Part shown: positions 10,926 to 23,066 of the stretch, in pieces
Layout: each line of letters begins with the position of its first letter
How positions within the stretch are numbered: position 1 is the first letter of the stretch
Assembly: GCA_021397835.1 (NCBI GenBank)
Contig: JAJFZO010000168.1
Location: 6,448,001 to 6,512,000 of the forward strand
Source: Moringa oleifera
Taxonomy: Eukaryota; Streptophyta; Magnoliopsida; Brassicales; Moringaceae
Length of the DNA stretch: 64,000 nucleotides
Direction: 5' to 3'
Made by a program: the position numbers and the translations under genes
The notes under the pieces: generated by a model
Database searches by the model: none
The model's input: only the letters and a program-made list of their open reading frames with translations
Told to the model about the DNA's origin: nothing

Positions 10926-13900
10926 TTGGTCCCCAGAACCCAGATAGACTGCTGTTTCTTTTGAGACTATGGGATGTAAAGTCGGCAAGAAGGCGATTGC
11001 GTGACATCCATTGATGTTTCCCTTATTCAAGGTCTTCAAATGAGAAAATTCCGAAAAGAAAAAGAAAAAAAAGGAGAAAGATATTAAAATCCCATTAATT
11101 TGATTAATTAATTGATGATTAGTGATCACATTAATTAATTAATTTTCATAACTAACTTAATGAACAGCCTAGTTAAAATTGATGACGAAATTAATTAAGG
11201 TACATGCATATAGTATGACTTAAAATCGGACCAGATAAGCTGTGGTTGGTGATCCACCAAGGTGGATACTTAAAGATGATAATTGATCACAAATATCAAC
11301 CCACTAATAAAGCAATTAAGGGGAAAAAGGAAATAAGCGATAAGGTCTACCTAACCCTTTTCTAGAACATGAATGTTTAGCTAATAATATAGTGTCCCAC
11401 TTTGTTTTTTCAAAAAAATAAAAGAAAAAATTTTAAGACACATTAATCATTGATACTTTTTTAATTTATTAATTTTAATTAAAATTATTAAATTATTTAA
11501 ATTTGAAGAGTATTCTCTTATCTTAATATTTAATCTGAATTTAAAAACATTTTTAAAAGTCTTAATGAACAAAAAATAATCAAATTAAATATTATTGAAA
11601 ATTTTAAAAGTTGAAAATATTAAAATTGAAAATCTTATATTATAGATTTTGACTTAAAATTTTTTATGGACTTAAAAAAATATTTAAGTTATCATCACAA
11701 AAAAATTATAATTTTTTAATACTAAAAATAATATATTTTAAAAAAATACTATAAAATTTTTTAAAATCTATATATAATAAACTACTTGTGAATTAAAAAA
11801 TATTTTAAATTAAGATAATGATTTGAAATAAAGTGTAGAGTTTATTAAATAATTATTTAAAGTATGAAAAAATAATTATATGTTCAATTTTTAAAATATT
11901 TTTCATCAATCAAAATTTATTTAAAGACGCATTTTAAGTTAAGAGAAAATATTATGATAACAAATATTATTTATAGTTTTAAATGATATTTATCTTTTAA
12001 AAAATAAAATTATATTAAACCTCAAGATTTACTTAATATTACCAATCAAACATGCAAAAAAAAAATGATAAATCAAATATTAATCCATCAATTTTGAATC
12101 AAATTAAAATTTGATTAGCTTAAATTAATGGATATAAAAAGTTAAATATATTTTCATTATTGAAATATTCTAAAATAATTTAATTAAATTATTCACTTTA
12201 TTTTTGAGTCAATCCTTAGAATTTAAACAATTTTCAATGTAATATCTATTTTTATATTTTTAATAGTATAATTATATATATATATATTTATTGATACTCA
12301 AAAAATTCTTGAAATTTTTTGTAATGGTAATTCAGAATATTCTCTTACATTTATGAAAATATTTAAATCAAAATTCATTGTATTAGATCTTCAAATTTAA
12401 TTTTTAAATTTTTTAATAATATTTGAGATAAATTAATAAATCAAAATTTAATTGGTCATTTTTTAAAATGAGAGTAGTTAGTAATAGATAATAAGTATTA
12501 AAGTTTTATAAAGACTTTTATTTATTAATTAATTATATAATTTTTCTTAATCTCACTTTGCCGCTCTCTCAAAATGCCACATACCAACAATATTTGAGTC
12601 AAAGAGAGCGCCTTTAATTTGTAATTAAATTTACGATAATGTCAATAAGGCACCGCAACAGTCAAATAGGTCACTAGCAATAATGCAAGTGATTAATCCA
12701 ATCGTATATGTGGTCCAATGTGTGGAGGATTCAATTTTATCATTATTATTTGAAAAGGACTTGTGTCGCTATACAAGAGCATTAGTCTTTGATTGAATTT
12801 GGCTGGCAAGACTTATCATCGACTTTGGAAAGTTTAGCCCAAAAATAGAAAATTAAAGGTAAGATCTTATTCACTTGCCTGTTCATTATTTAATTTGGAT
12901 AAGTTGGTGCCAGTTAAAATTTTCTATTTAATAACTTGTGAAAAAATTAAAAAAGAAAAAACTGTTGGGGGTCTAATTTGGCCTATGGGCCTATTAGCGT
13001 TACAGGAGTTCAAATGACCCATCAAATCTTGCCATTATTTAATTATTTGCCCAAATTGATAGGAACAATTAGGCTCAGAAAAATGGGCTTCAAGGCCACA
13101 TTTCTTGAAATTTAATTATACCTTAATCCGCCTTAAACACACTTATTCATTATTGTTTACTTTCATTAATTAAGTGATTATTAGTGATATATACGGTCTA
13201 ATAAGTCTATATCATGTTCAGTTCATGACATTAGATTGAATATCAAGGCTAACCCAATTAGATTTTAATATTTCTTAGAGTTTTAAAAAAGGTCGAATAA
13301 CTTTAATTGAATTCATCTCACTTTGAGCCCTAAATACATAAGAAGATTTTTTAAGTTAGGCATAAAAACAACAACTATATTTTAAACAGCTTAAAACTCC
13401 AAAACCTATTAGAAAAATCAGTCCCATTAAATACAAATTCCATAATATCTCAAACGACCCGATCCTTGAATTCTCTGTGGTTTGTAGTGACCCATTAAAA
13501 AAATTTTAGTAGGCATTTGAGGTCGGTGGGTCGATAATTTATGTAAATTAACATTATTTTGGTGTTAGAGTCACATAATAAAGTGTCTTGACTCTAATAA
13601 TGAATTAAAAATTTATTATATTGAGTACGATGTCTTAGCACCAATATTAGCATAAAATGGTGCCGAGTTAAGAGTATTTTAATTGTACGATTAATTGGCA
13701 CTTAATTGATTACATGTCATCCTTTTGAAGTCAAAAACGGATTATCCAATAATCTTGAATTAATGTGAACCCACTTCCTTGGGTGGGAAGCATGTTTATT
13801 GATGGTGGGAAATAGAAAGAATTAATTAGTTACTCACTAATTAATTAATTCTTTTAATTAAGTTTCAATTAAACCAACCTCTACTCTAGCTTATGCTTAT

Positions 13901-14938
13901 GGTGGATAATACTATGTGGCCCTTCTAAGCGTTTCCAGATGAATTTTTAATCAAAATGAATGTGTAAGTATGACATGAATTTTCACCAAACCATATATTA
14001 ACTCACATAAATTGGTATTAATCTCAAAATGAATGTATCATTATTTAATGTTTTATTAAATATTTTAAAAAAATTCATCTTAAACATAAGTTTTACTCTT
14101 TCTTATTAAACAAATCCTTACTTTTAATGCGATCAAATAAATCTTAATATATTAATTTTATTTAAATTAAATTTTAGTAAATAATTATAAAAAAATTAAT
14201 AATATTTTTATTATTAACATATTTAAAAAATTATTAAAATAGATTTTACACTCAATCGTGATTTCATTGATAAATTTAAATTTTTTAAATTTTTTGATAA
14301 TATAATTTTTTTGAACTAATTTCAGTGCTTAAGAATTTTTGAATATTTTTTATGATAATGTCTTGAATGTTATATATATATCTATGTAAAAATTTTAAAT
14401 CAAAATTTATTATAAAATATATTTAATTTGAATATATTTAATTTTTATATAAATTTTAATTTTATTTAAATTTATAAACTAAGATTTATTTAAAATTCTG
14501 ATTAAATGATACTAAAATTTAAGAATTTAAATAATATTTATTTAAATTTTTTAGAACAATATCAAATTAATAAATAATATTATTGGTTTTGAGCAGCTAA
14601 ATATGATAATATAATTTAAAAAAAAAAATTTGGGTGGAGAGGCAAATATGTAATATTAATGACACTTTGATTTTACATTAGTTTTTGTTAGAATTTAATA
14701 TCCTAACCCATTGTAAAAGATTATAGTAATTAAGAAAATAATTTCAATGTCTAACATGTCGAGCTAAATTGAGGAATTATTTTATAGGTTTATTAACTTA
14801 AACTTATAACATGGTTATATTAATAATAAATTAAAATTTTAAATTAAGACAAAGCAACACGAGGGCTTTTTTGTAAATTCAGATGTCATAGGCCGTCTCC
14901 AGTTATCTCCAATAACCGACTCGTACCCACGAATCCAA

Positions 14939-14944
14939 CACGTG
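14939..14944 (+). promoter_or_regulatory. G-box upstream of MFT-like gene
   Basis: CACGTG within AACACGTGTCTC, 220 bp upstream of the chosen start; a second ACGTGTC lies near 15004. MFT genes are known targets of ABA-related bZIP and B3 factors, so an ACGT element here is plausible. Function is inferred. Confidence 0.4.
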
Positions 14945-15068
14945 TCTCTGAGAATCTGATTGTGGAAAATAACAAAGTGCGATTCATCAACCCAATCCCT
15001 CTACGTGTCTTCTCCTCCCAGAGAGAAGAATTGAAAAACTCCGAAGCTTGTTTATTTAGCAAGAATTG

Positions 15069-15076
15069 TATAAAGG
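15069..15076 (+). promoter_or_regulatory. TATA box of MFT-like gene
   Basis: TATAAAGG, 88-95 bp upstream of the ATG at 15164, a normal distance for a plant promoter with a short 5' UTR. Confidence 0.55.
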
Positions 15077-15163
15077 CGGGAGTCTCTGCATCAAAGTGAT
15101 AAACCTTAAAGCCCACGAACTGGGCAGAGCTGAATCTTCATGTTTAGGGGTGGTACGCACAGT

Positions 15164-15968
15164 ATGGCTCGATCAGTCGATCCGCTGGTCGTCGGGAAAG
15201 TGATCGGAGATGTGCTCGACATGTTCACTCCAGTTGCAGAGTTCACTGTTCTTTACGGAACCAAACAGGTCACTAATGGCTGCGACATCAAGCCCTCTGC
15301 TTCCTCTGACAAGCCTCTCGTCCGAATCGTCTCCCCTCGTGTCTCCTCCGATCTCTACACCCTCGTACTCCTCTCCCTCTCTTTCTCCTTTCTCGTCTGT
15401 TATAATCTCCCAGTATTAATTTCACGTTGAGAGAAAATCTTTCAGGTTATGGTTGACCCAGATGCTCCGAGCCCGAGTGAACCCACGTTCAGGGAGTGGC
15501 TTCATTGGTAATTAAACACGTTTATGGCATCTGGATTCATAATATAAAGTTGATGAACTGTGATTTTTTTTTTTTTTAAATGTTGCAGGATTGTCGTCAA
15601 CATCCCAGAAGGATCCGATGCCTCGAAAGGTCTCTGAAGCTCTATCAATGGTCATCAATGGATACGATCGATAACGCCAAAAACAATCAGTGATGTGATT
15701 GAGATGTTTACTGATATAACGTGTGGTTGAATTATTTGCAGGGAGAGAGGTGGCGCCGTACATGGGACCCCAGCCACCAACCGGCATTCACCGTTACGTG
15801 TTTGCTCTGTTCAAGCAAGGAGGAGAGGTGACGAAGGAGACCCCACCGCCAGTTGCCCGTAGCAACTTCAGCACCCGCCTGTTCGCTGCTCAGAATGGAC
15901 TCGGACTTCCCGTCGCTGCTGTGTATTTCAATTCCCACAAGGAACGACCAGCAGCGAAGAAACGTTGA
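15164..15968 (+). CDS. MFT: MOTHER OF FT AND TFL1-like PEBP protein
   Basis: Four exons, 15164-15364, 15446-15507 (62 bp), 15589-15629 (41 bp) and 15742-15968, encode 176 residues; 62 and 41 bp are the conserved middle-exon sizes of the FT/TFL1 family. The start at 15164 gives MARSVDPLVVGKVIGDVLDM, matching the family N-terminus; the in-frame ATG at 15140 adds eight residues and is less likely. PEBP marks are LVMVDPDAPSPSEP and GIHRYVFALFKQ. At the position that is Tyr in FT and His in TFL1 this protein has Trp (REWLHW), the MFT-type residue, and the C-terminal part reads LGLPVAAVYFN. MFT proteins mainly control seed germination and dormancy through ABA and GA signalling rather than flowering. 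A poly(A) signal AATAAA lies at 15994-15999. Confidence 0.92.
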
Positions 15969-15993
15969 CGTCTTGTCTCTTTCTGTGTTTTGT

Positions 15994-15999
15994 AATAAA
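15994..15999 (+). terminator. Poly(A) signal of MFT-like gene
   Basis: AATAAA 26 bp after the stop codon, within TGTAATAAACTC. It is the canonical near-upstream element position for a short plant 3' UTR. Confidence 0.4.
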
Positions 16000-17060
16000 C
16001 TCTCAGAGTAACGGTTTGCATTGTCTTGGGTGTTTTGTCTATTTTAGTGCTGTTCAAGTTATCAAGTCTCTCCACGTTGGGCTCTTTTTCATTGGCTGCA
16101 GATATTATTCTTACTGTAAAAAAACTGTTTTTAGATCATGCACAGCTATTATTATTATTAAAATAATTTTATACAATTTTTTTATAATAATTTTTTTACT
16201 GATTAGGTATAAATTAGGATTCAAAATAATTTATGGCTGAAAAATTAGTCTGAGATCATAATAAATAATTAAAATATCTTAATATATATTATTAAAATAA
16301 AAATTATTTTAAAATAATAATAATAAATATTATGTTTATTTACTAATAATTAGAATGGATAAAAATCGAAATCGAATTTAAAATAAGTTATTATAACTTT
16401 ACTTGTGTATATTTTAAGTAAAAATTCTGCATTTTAATAGTTACATATTACTTGAAATTATGTTTTTATAGAATATGTTTAAATTAAACATTTAAAAATT
16501 ATTTGTATCTTAATAATTAATATTTTTAAACAATAAACAATAAATATCAGATTAGATATTTTTAAATATCAAATCTGATATTTAAAAGAATACTTATTAA
16601 GTGATTTAAAATTTGAGAGGAAAATATAAATACAAAAATATATAAAACATATGCTAACCACGAAGGTTATATATATTGATTATAATGAGAATATTTTAAT
16701 TAATAAATTTATTTTATTTTTTAAAAAATCATATATATATATATATCTTCTCATATTTTTTTATACCCAGTTAAAAAGGATAACATTGCAACTTGATTTT
16801 TTAAAATTTTATTCCTTAATTAATATTATTGTAAGCCAATTAAATTGAAAAATAAAATAATGACAACATAATATTATTTAATTCTAAATTTTTATTTTTT
16901 TTATAGTTAATAAAAGTAGGGCCGGATTCCTCCAAGTTAATAAAATCGGTGGGACCGAGGACGGGGAAATAGCCAATAAAGTGGGATATAAAATTCTGCC
17001 AATAGTCACGAAAAGAGAGGTAAAACGAAGGGTTGCGTTAAGCCCACGAGAAACTTATAC
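16000..17060. other. Spacer between MFT-like and ABC1-kinase genes
   Basis: AT-rich DNA without a supported gene. It includes a short (AT)n run near 16733-16746. The last part (from about 16920) becomes less AT-rich and leads into the leader exon of the kinase gene. Confidence 0.5.
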
Positions 17061-17243
17061 TCACCGCCCGAGCAAGCACCACTGCTCAGGCCCACCCTGC
17101 CCCATTCTCAAGCCCATCTCCTTCTGCCTCTCTACGTCTCTGTGTTGCTCGCTCGCTCCTTCCCTCGCTCTGGCCGCTAGGTCTTTGCCTCTGCCAAAGA
17201 ACCGAAGGGTCAACCGATGCCACGATGATCGAAGAGAGAGGCG
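17061..17243 (+). other. Probable 5' UTR exon of the ABC1-kinase gene
   Basis: CT-rich, less AT-rich sequence ends in GAGGCG followed by a strong donor GTAAGAG at 17244. The next acceptor, AATACAG, ends at 18016 and the coding ATG is at 18024. A very short upstream ORF (ATGCCACGATGA) starts at 17217. The left border is a guess. Confidence 0.4.
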
Positions 17244-18023
17244 GTAAGAGAATCTGCTAGGAGAGAGGGAGTCCAATGAGAATGCTGTCTACAACAATTG
17301 CTGTTTCAACTATTCACTTCCAGCGCACGCTACCATCGATTCGTTGTTGTTTTGTTCTGTCGCCATGTCAAGGTCCGTGTGGTTCGTTACTTTATCTTTT
17401 AGGATTTCCTTTTTGCTTCGTCTGTTTGAGGTTTTATTTGGTTTCTTTTCAAGTTGAGATTGCTGTTCAGTTTCCAATTTATTGGGAGCTCGGTTCGCGA
17501 TTTTATTTTGTTACTCAAAGGAATAAACTGAATTTTTGCGTGATCATAGGCGTCCTTTTGCTATTTTTCTTTTCTGATCGACAGTTTTTGCTACTAATGA
17601 GACCTTTTTGGAGCTTTTGGATTAGCTTTTTGTTTGTTTCCCTTTTCAATTAAAAACTTTCAATAGAGTATCTTGGCGAAACATGTTAAAGGGTTAATTA
17701 CAATTAACGTATAAATCTGAATGTATGTCTTGAATCATGTAGTTCTAGATTCTTGGAACGAGCTGAAATCATAGCTCTGTGAGTACAGAGCACAGCCTGT
17801 TAGATGAAACTTGAAGCTAAGCTGTTTTTTCTTAGGGATTTCCAGTTAGGTGGGTTTAATGAATGCTTTAATTGCTTTATCTTTTATGATAATTGTTTCA
17901 AAGGTTCCAAAGAACATAATTGATTATACCGGTAAGAGGATATAGTTATGTTGAGTTTAGGATTTTTCAAAATCAAGAATCGTCTAATGGATGTAATGTT
18001 GAAACCTGGAATACAGACTTTTG

Positions 18024-21000
18024 ATGTTTGGAAATCTTAAGAGAGTTGCGGAATCATTCGTCATAAATCAGAAAGGTAACCTGTTAGACTTGAAGAAGTA
18101 TGGAACAGTTGTTACAGTTGCTTTACGTTTACCCCAGTACAGATTATACCCATGGCATAGGCTTCCTAGTGAAAGACATACTACCATGTCCCTCTTTAAT
18201 CCAAAGGGAAGATCACAGAAGAGTTATTTCGCCAGGAGTTATTCTCTCAACATGGGTAGTGATGTAGTGACACATAATGCCCAAGTTGCTTGGAAAAGGC
18301 TTTCTGGGAAGTATTCTATCGGAGGCCAATGCTTTCCCTGCATAAATAGGATTGCTCAAGCTGTCAGCTTGGCTTTAACGCGTTCGCACCTGGTTGTTCC
18401 CAGTGTATTTGCTATCACGTGTGGGCAGGTAGCATGGGCACAGAGAAGAATGCCAATTACGGATCAGTACCCATCACAGAATTCTTTATACATGCGTGCA
18501 CAAGATGGGCATGCCTATGTGTCCTCGTTACTATTTTCAGTGGTGGAAGGTCTTATCTTGCTAGTGAGAGCTCTCTTTCTGGCTGTCTTGTTCTCCCCCA
18601 GCATAATGATGGCACCATTTGCGGATTATTGTGGACCCAGGTTTAGGAAACTATGGCTTGAGGTTGTTCATCGCACGCTAGAAAAAGCAGGTCCAGCTTT
18701 TATCAAATGGGGTCAATGGGCAGCCACAAGGCCAGATCTCTTCCCTAGAGATTTATGCACCAAGCTTTCGGAGCTCCATAGCAAAGCTCCTGAGCATAGT
18801 TTTGCCTACACAAAAAAGACTATTGAAAGAGCATTCGGTCGCAAGCTTTCTGAAATTTTTCAGGACTTTGAAGAGGCACCGGTAGCATCTGGAAGTATTG
18901 CTCAAGTACATCGAGCTTCTTTGAGGTTTCGATATCCTGGTCAACAAGCAAAGCCTATTACAGTTGCTGTTAAAGTTAGACATCCAGGTGTTGGGGAATC
19001 TATTAGAAGAGATTTTGTGATAATCAACTTTGTAGCAAAGATTTCAACTTTCATTCCAACTTTGAAGTGGTTGAGACTGGATGAGAGTGTACAACAGTTT
19101 GCAGTTTTCATGATGTCTCAAGTTGATCTTGCAAGGGAAGCTGCCCATTTGAGCCGCTTTATTTACAACTTCCGTAGATGGAAGGATGTTTCTTTTCCCA
19201 AGCCTGTGTATCCACTAGTACATCCTGCTGTTTTGGTGGAGACTTATGAGCAAGGGGAAAGCGTTTCACACTATGTTGATGGACTGGAAGGACATGAGAG
19301 GATTAAAACTGCGCTTGCTCACATCGGGACTCACGCGCTTTTGAAGATGCTTCTGGTATCATGTTTTTACTTGATTTGTTTTTTTTTGCAATGATTTTGT
19401 GCCTCTAGCAAAAATTGATTCCTTGTTTTTTGATTACACAGTTTTGTTGACCATCGATTTCATAGAATTGTTATGGTTATTTTTTGGGACTTTGAAAATG
19501 ACCTGAATCAGTTTTTATTGAATGATAACAACTAAATTAACTAGACCTTGGGTAATCATGCCTTATCCAAATGGTTTCTTGGAGTCCTTGTGGCAACCCA
19601 TTCATCTTCATGGCTATTCACCTCATTGATGGAATAGAAAAATTAAATTGCATTGTTTTTCATCTCCACTTCTAACTTGGTGATTTTTGTCTTTTGCTGT
19701 TTGGAATATCCTATTGTGATAAGGATTTAATTGTGCCAAACTTTGTAATGCTTTTCTATCTGAATTGTTATTGGTTGAGCAATAAGGGCGTCTCTTTGCA
19801 TTAGAGCAGAAAGTTGGCAATTATCTGCTTAAAGCTATTATTTGGGATTATTCAAATATCGTCGAACCTTTCTGGAATACATATAATCACAAAGGTCAGA
19901 AGGAGGTGCTGCCCATGTATATATGCATGAGCTATTTAGTTTAGAGGCTAGGACATCTATAAACTCTAGATAGTCTTCCCCATTTACCAGAAAATTCTCA
20001 GTTATCCATAGCTTTAAAGTGTTAATCAACCTGTCTCTAACCATAGCGAGAGGTGTTTTCACCTCTTCAAGGGTTTTAAAATTGGAATCCATTGCTAGTT
20101 CATTTGCTGAGGCTGAAGACTAGAGCTGAGGTATTAGCATCTTGTTTGACACTTCAAAGAAGGTCTATATACTTACCCTAGAAAAGCATTTTGGAAATGA
20201 GGGGGATTCTATATGTTTGATAAAATGGAGTTAAGATTTGATTTTACTCTTCTGTGTTTCTGCTTTCAGTTATTTGCACGGTTTTCTCTCTCTCTCTCTC
20301 TCACACGCACACGCACACGCCTGAGTACGCACATTCTGATGCTTGATTTATTTGTTCCATGTTTTCATCTGTTAGTTATTAGCCAAAATTGGTTGCAATT
20401 TTTCTTAGTTTTTTCTTTTTTCCTGTTTTACTGAGCTTAGAATTCTTTCAGTTTGAAATATAGCATGAAAAGTTTGGGCTTCCAAGATATTATAATTTCT
20501 TCTTTCAGGTGGACAACTTTATTCATGCTGACATGCATCCTGGAAATATCCTTGTCCGGGTGTCTCAGAACAAGTCTTCTCGGAAACGGCTCTTTAAGTC
20601 AAAGCCTCATGTCATTTTCCTTGATGTAGGCATGACCGCTGAACTTTCTAAGAGTGATCGAGTAAATTTAGTGGAATTCTTTAAGGCTGTTGCCCTGCGA
20701 GATGGTCGCACTGCCGCAGAGCGCACACTCAAACTATCAAAGCAACAAAACTGCCCAAATCCAAAGGCCTTTATTGAGGTGATGCATCAGCCACATCTTT
20801 TTGGGTGGGAGCAATTTTAATTAGAACTGTTGGGTGGGAGTACTTCTAATGAGAACCGTCCTGTGAAATCTCCTCTGTTAATTGTTCTTTGTTGTTATGG
20901 AGGAGGTTTTCTATCTTGAGCCTTAGAATTAATTCAGAACTTATTGCATTTTCTTTTAGATTGTCCGGAAATTGAGAGTTGTTTCTTAATTCAATCTGCA

Positions 21001-21967
21001 ATCTTGGTTCTTATCAAAATATAGATATATTGAACGTTTATTTTTATGTTGATTCAACAATTGCTTTCTATTTGTAGGATCAAAAACTTTGATAGAGCAG
21101 CTTAAGATGTAATCATACTTGAATGTATCACAAAAGGTTTCTGCTTATTATGTCGATTAACATGAATTAGTGGATTCAATCATTTAACGAACAATATGAA
21201 TCCTGTACTTTCTATCTCTGAGAGCTTGGAGCCTTCTACTCTTATGTTCATGATGAATTATCTTCCAATTGTTTGTGATTTTTGTTGAATATGTTTATCC
21301 CCTGGTTGATTTTGCTGAAAAGTTTCATGAATATCAGGTCTTTAGCAATCATGCAATTAATTCTTAAAAAAGAGTTTTTTCTTGATGAAAGTATCTGGTA
21401 GTTCAAGGGATTTTCACACCTCTCTCCGTCTCTGTCTCTTGTTCTCTCCCACAATTTAGATTTAAGTATTTTACTGGAGGATTTGTAACGGTATCTTGTT
21501 CTAACAGGAAGTAGAAGAAGCATTCACTTTCTGGGGTACTCCAGAGGGTGATCTAGTCCATCCTGCAGAATGCATGCAGCAACTACTTGAGAAAGTTAGA
21601 CGCCATAGAGTTAATATAGATGGCAATGTATGCACTGTAATGGTCACCACTTTGGTCCTTGAGGTAAGTTCCTTTTTTTTTCCCCCTCCATCTTGATAGG
21701 ATATGCTATAATGGCGTATTATGAGAAATTAGTATGGAGTATCCCCTTTAGGTGAAAATCAATAATATCTGGTGAAAGCGGTGATTGTTGTGACTGTTTA
21801 GAGTAAATTTCATTCAAGTTTCATGCTTTTTGTTTGTTATTTTGTAGGGTTGGCAGCGGAAGCTTGATCCAGGATACAATGTGATGGAAACACTACAAAC
21901 ACTTCTACTCAAAGCTGATTGGGCAAAGTCTCTTTCTTACACGATTGATGGGCTGATGGCTCCGTAA
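18024..21967 (+). CDS. ABC1/ADCK (aarF-domain) atypical kinase, ADCK2-like
   Basis: Exons 18024-19355, 20509-20778, 21508-21663 and 21848-21967 encode 625 residues. The N-terminal 150 residues are Arg/Ser-rich with no family motif, as expected for an organelle presequence plus linker, and a hydrophobic stretch follows near residues 170-200. The kinase-like core shows the family KxGQ signature as FIKWGQWAATRPDLFP, the nucleotide loop as VASGSIAQVH, the lysine strand TVAVKVRHPG, the catalytic loop FIHADMHPGN and the metal-binding motif as FLDVG, with Val replacing the Phe of protein-kinase DFG. ABC1 proteins support coenzyme Q or prenyl-quinone metabolism in mitochondria and plastids; the ADCK2-like branch is presumed mitochondrial. 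From memory the best match is Arabidopsis At1g61640. It converges on the JmjC gene, with 1.1 kb between the stop codons. Confidence 0.88.
20285..20320. repeat. (TC)n/(AC)n microsatellite in kinase-gene intron
   Basis: A TC dinucleotide run passes directly into an ACACGC-type run inside the 1.15 kb intron of the ABC1-kinase gene. It is a compound microsatellite, likely length-variable. Confidence 0.8.
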
Positions 21968-23066
21968 GAGAAGGTTCCTCACTGTTGCTGCTCTACAAAA
22001 CAGTTTTGACAGTGAAATTAAGAAGGTTCCTGTCTGTTGCTGTTCCTGTGAAACAATTTTGACTGTGATGAGATCCTAGAAATATCAGTCATGAGAAATG
22101 ACATGTCTTACTTTTCTCTTGTTCTCTTTTTTTTTTTTTTCCTTCAATGAATTTTGAGCTTTTCTGAGGTGAAATTTAATCCTCCTGTATTTAATCTGTT
22201 TTTTTTTTTTTTTTCATGCCATTCAATACTGTTATATCTTAACCCTATTATACGAGTCAAAAACATGGACCAAAGAGGTGACAAAGAAGGAAATAAAACA
22301 TTTAACTGTTAATTCTTTTCATTTCAGACTGTACCATTAGTTTGCGTTTTCTTCTGAAAGACATTCAGCTGGTAAAGCTGGTTTCTGAGTTTGTATTGTT
22401 TGTGGATGGATTGTGCTTTCTTAGCCCCATTGGACATTTCCAGCTTATGAGCGTGCTCAATTTTACACTGAAGTGTCCTAGAGAGTAAGCCATCAAAGTA
22501 CATTCACATTCATGCGTGTTTCTGTTCTCAGCAGAACATGTAAATGGGTAGTTTTACACAGATGGAACCATGCTCATTTTAGTTGCATGTGATTTTAACA
22601 GTTCTTCAGATTTCAACTCATCCGAAAGGCTTTGACTATGATTCTTTATTATAGAAAAAAATACTCAATATGGTAGCCTTACAACCCCAAATCATAATGC
22701 CAAGTATAGACTCTCTTCATCCTGTCTCAGGGCATACCTGTGTACACGACCTTTTCAGGTCCTGGATAATCTTTTTTCAATTATGTATAGAGCACTATTA
22801 CCTAAACAACTAGCGGGAGACTGTACCTCTGGAAGAGGCACCTCAAGAAGTAAAACACCTCAAACAAAGGGATGCTTCATATGACTTGATCTGTATGGTG
22901 CAGAGGGAGCTTGATAAAACAACACCAAAGCAGACTTCTATAGCTCAGAAGGGTAGTCGCTCTGCACATGTAAACTCACGAATTTCTTTGATTGCTGTAC
23001 CGATACTATGGACAGCCATTTTCTTAATCTGTTTTTGCAACAAAAGTGAACATCAGTTCATGTTCT
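21968..23066. other. Convergent intergenic region, ABC1 kinase and JmjC genes
   Basis: It should contain the 3' UTRs of both convergent genes. T-rich runs occur near 22130 and 22200. Small open frames have no recognisable family features and nothing else is supported. Confidence 0.5.

Larger units (their letters stand above)
8047..15060. other. 7 kb AT-rich spacer
   Basis: No protein gene is supported. An ACGT-element cluster (8724-9066) and a gene-start-like patch (10235-10925) are listed separately. The stretch 9780-10075 is related to 36990-37215 (dispersed AT-rich repeat). From about 11400 to 14850 the DNA is extremely AT-rich with an (AT)n run near 12270-12290, and looks like decayed mobile DNA or ordinary spacer. 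I see no intact transposase, reverse transcriptase or tRNA. Confidence 0.5.

Noticed and set aside
15140..15163. Upstream in-frame ATG of the MFT-like gene
   Set aside because: It adds MFRGGTHS, not seen in the family; the second ATG gives the conserved MAxSVDPLVVG start.
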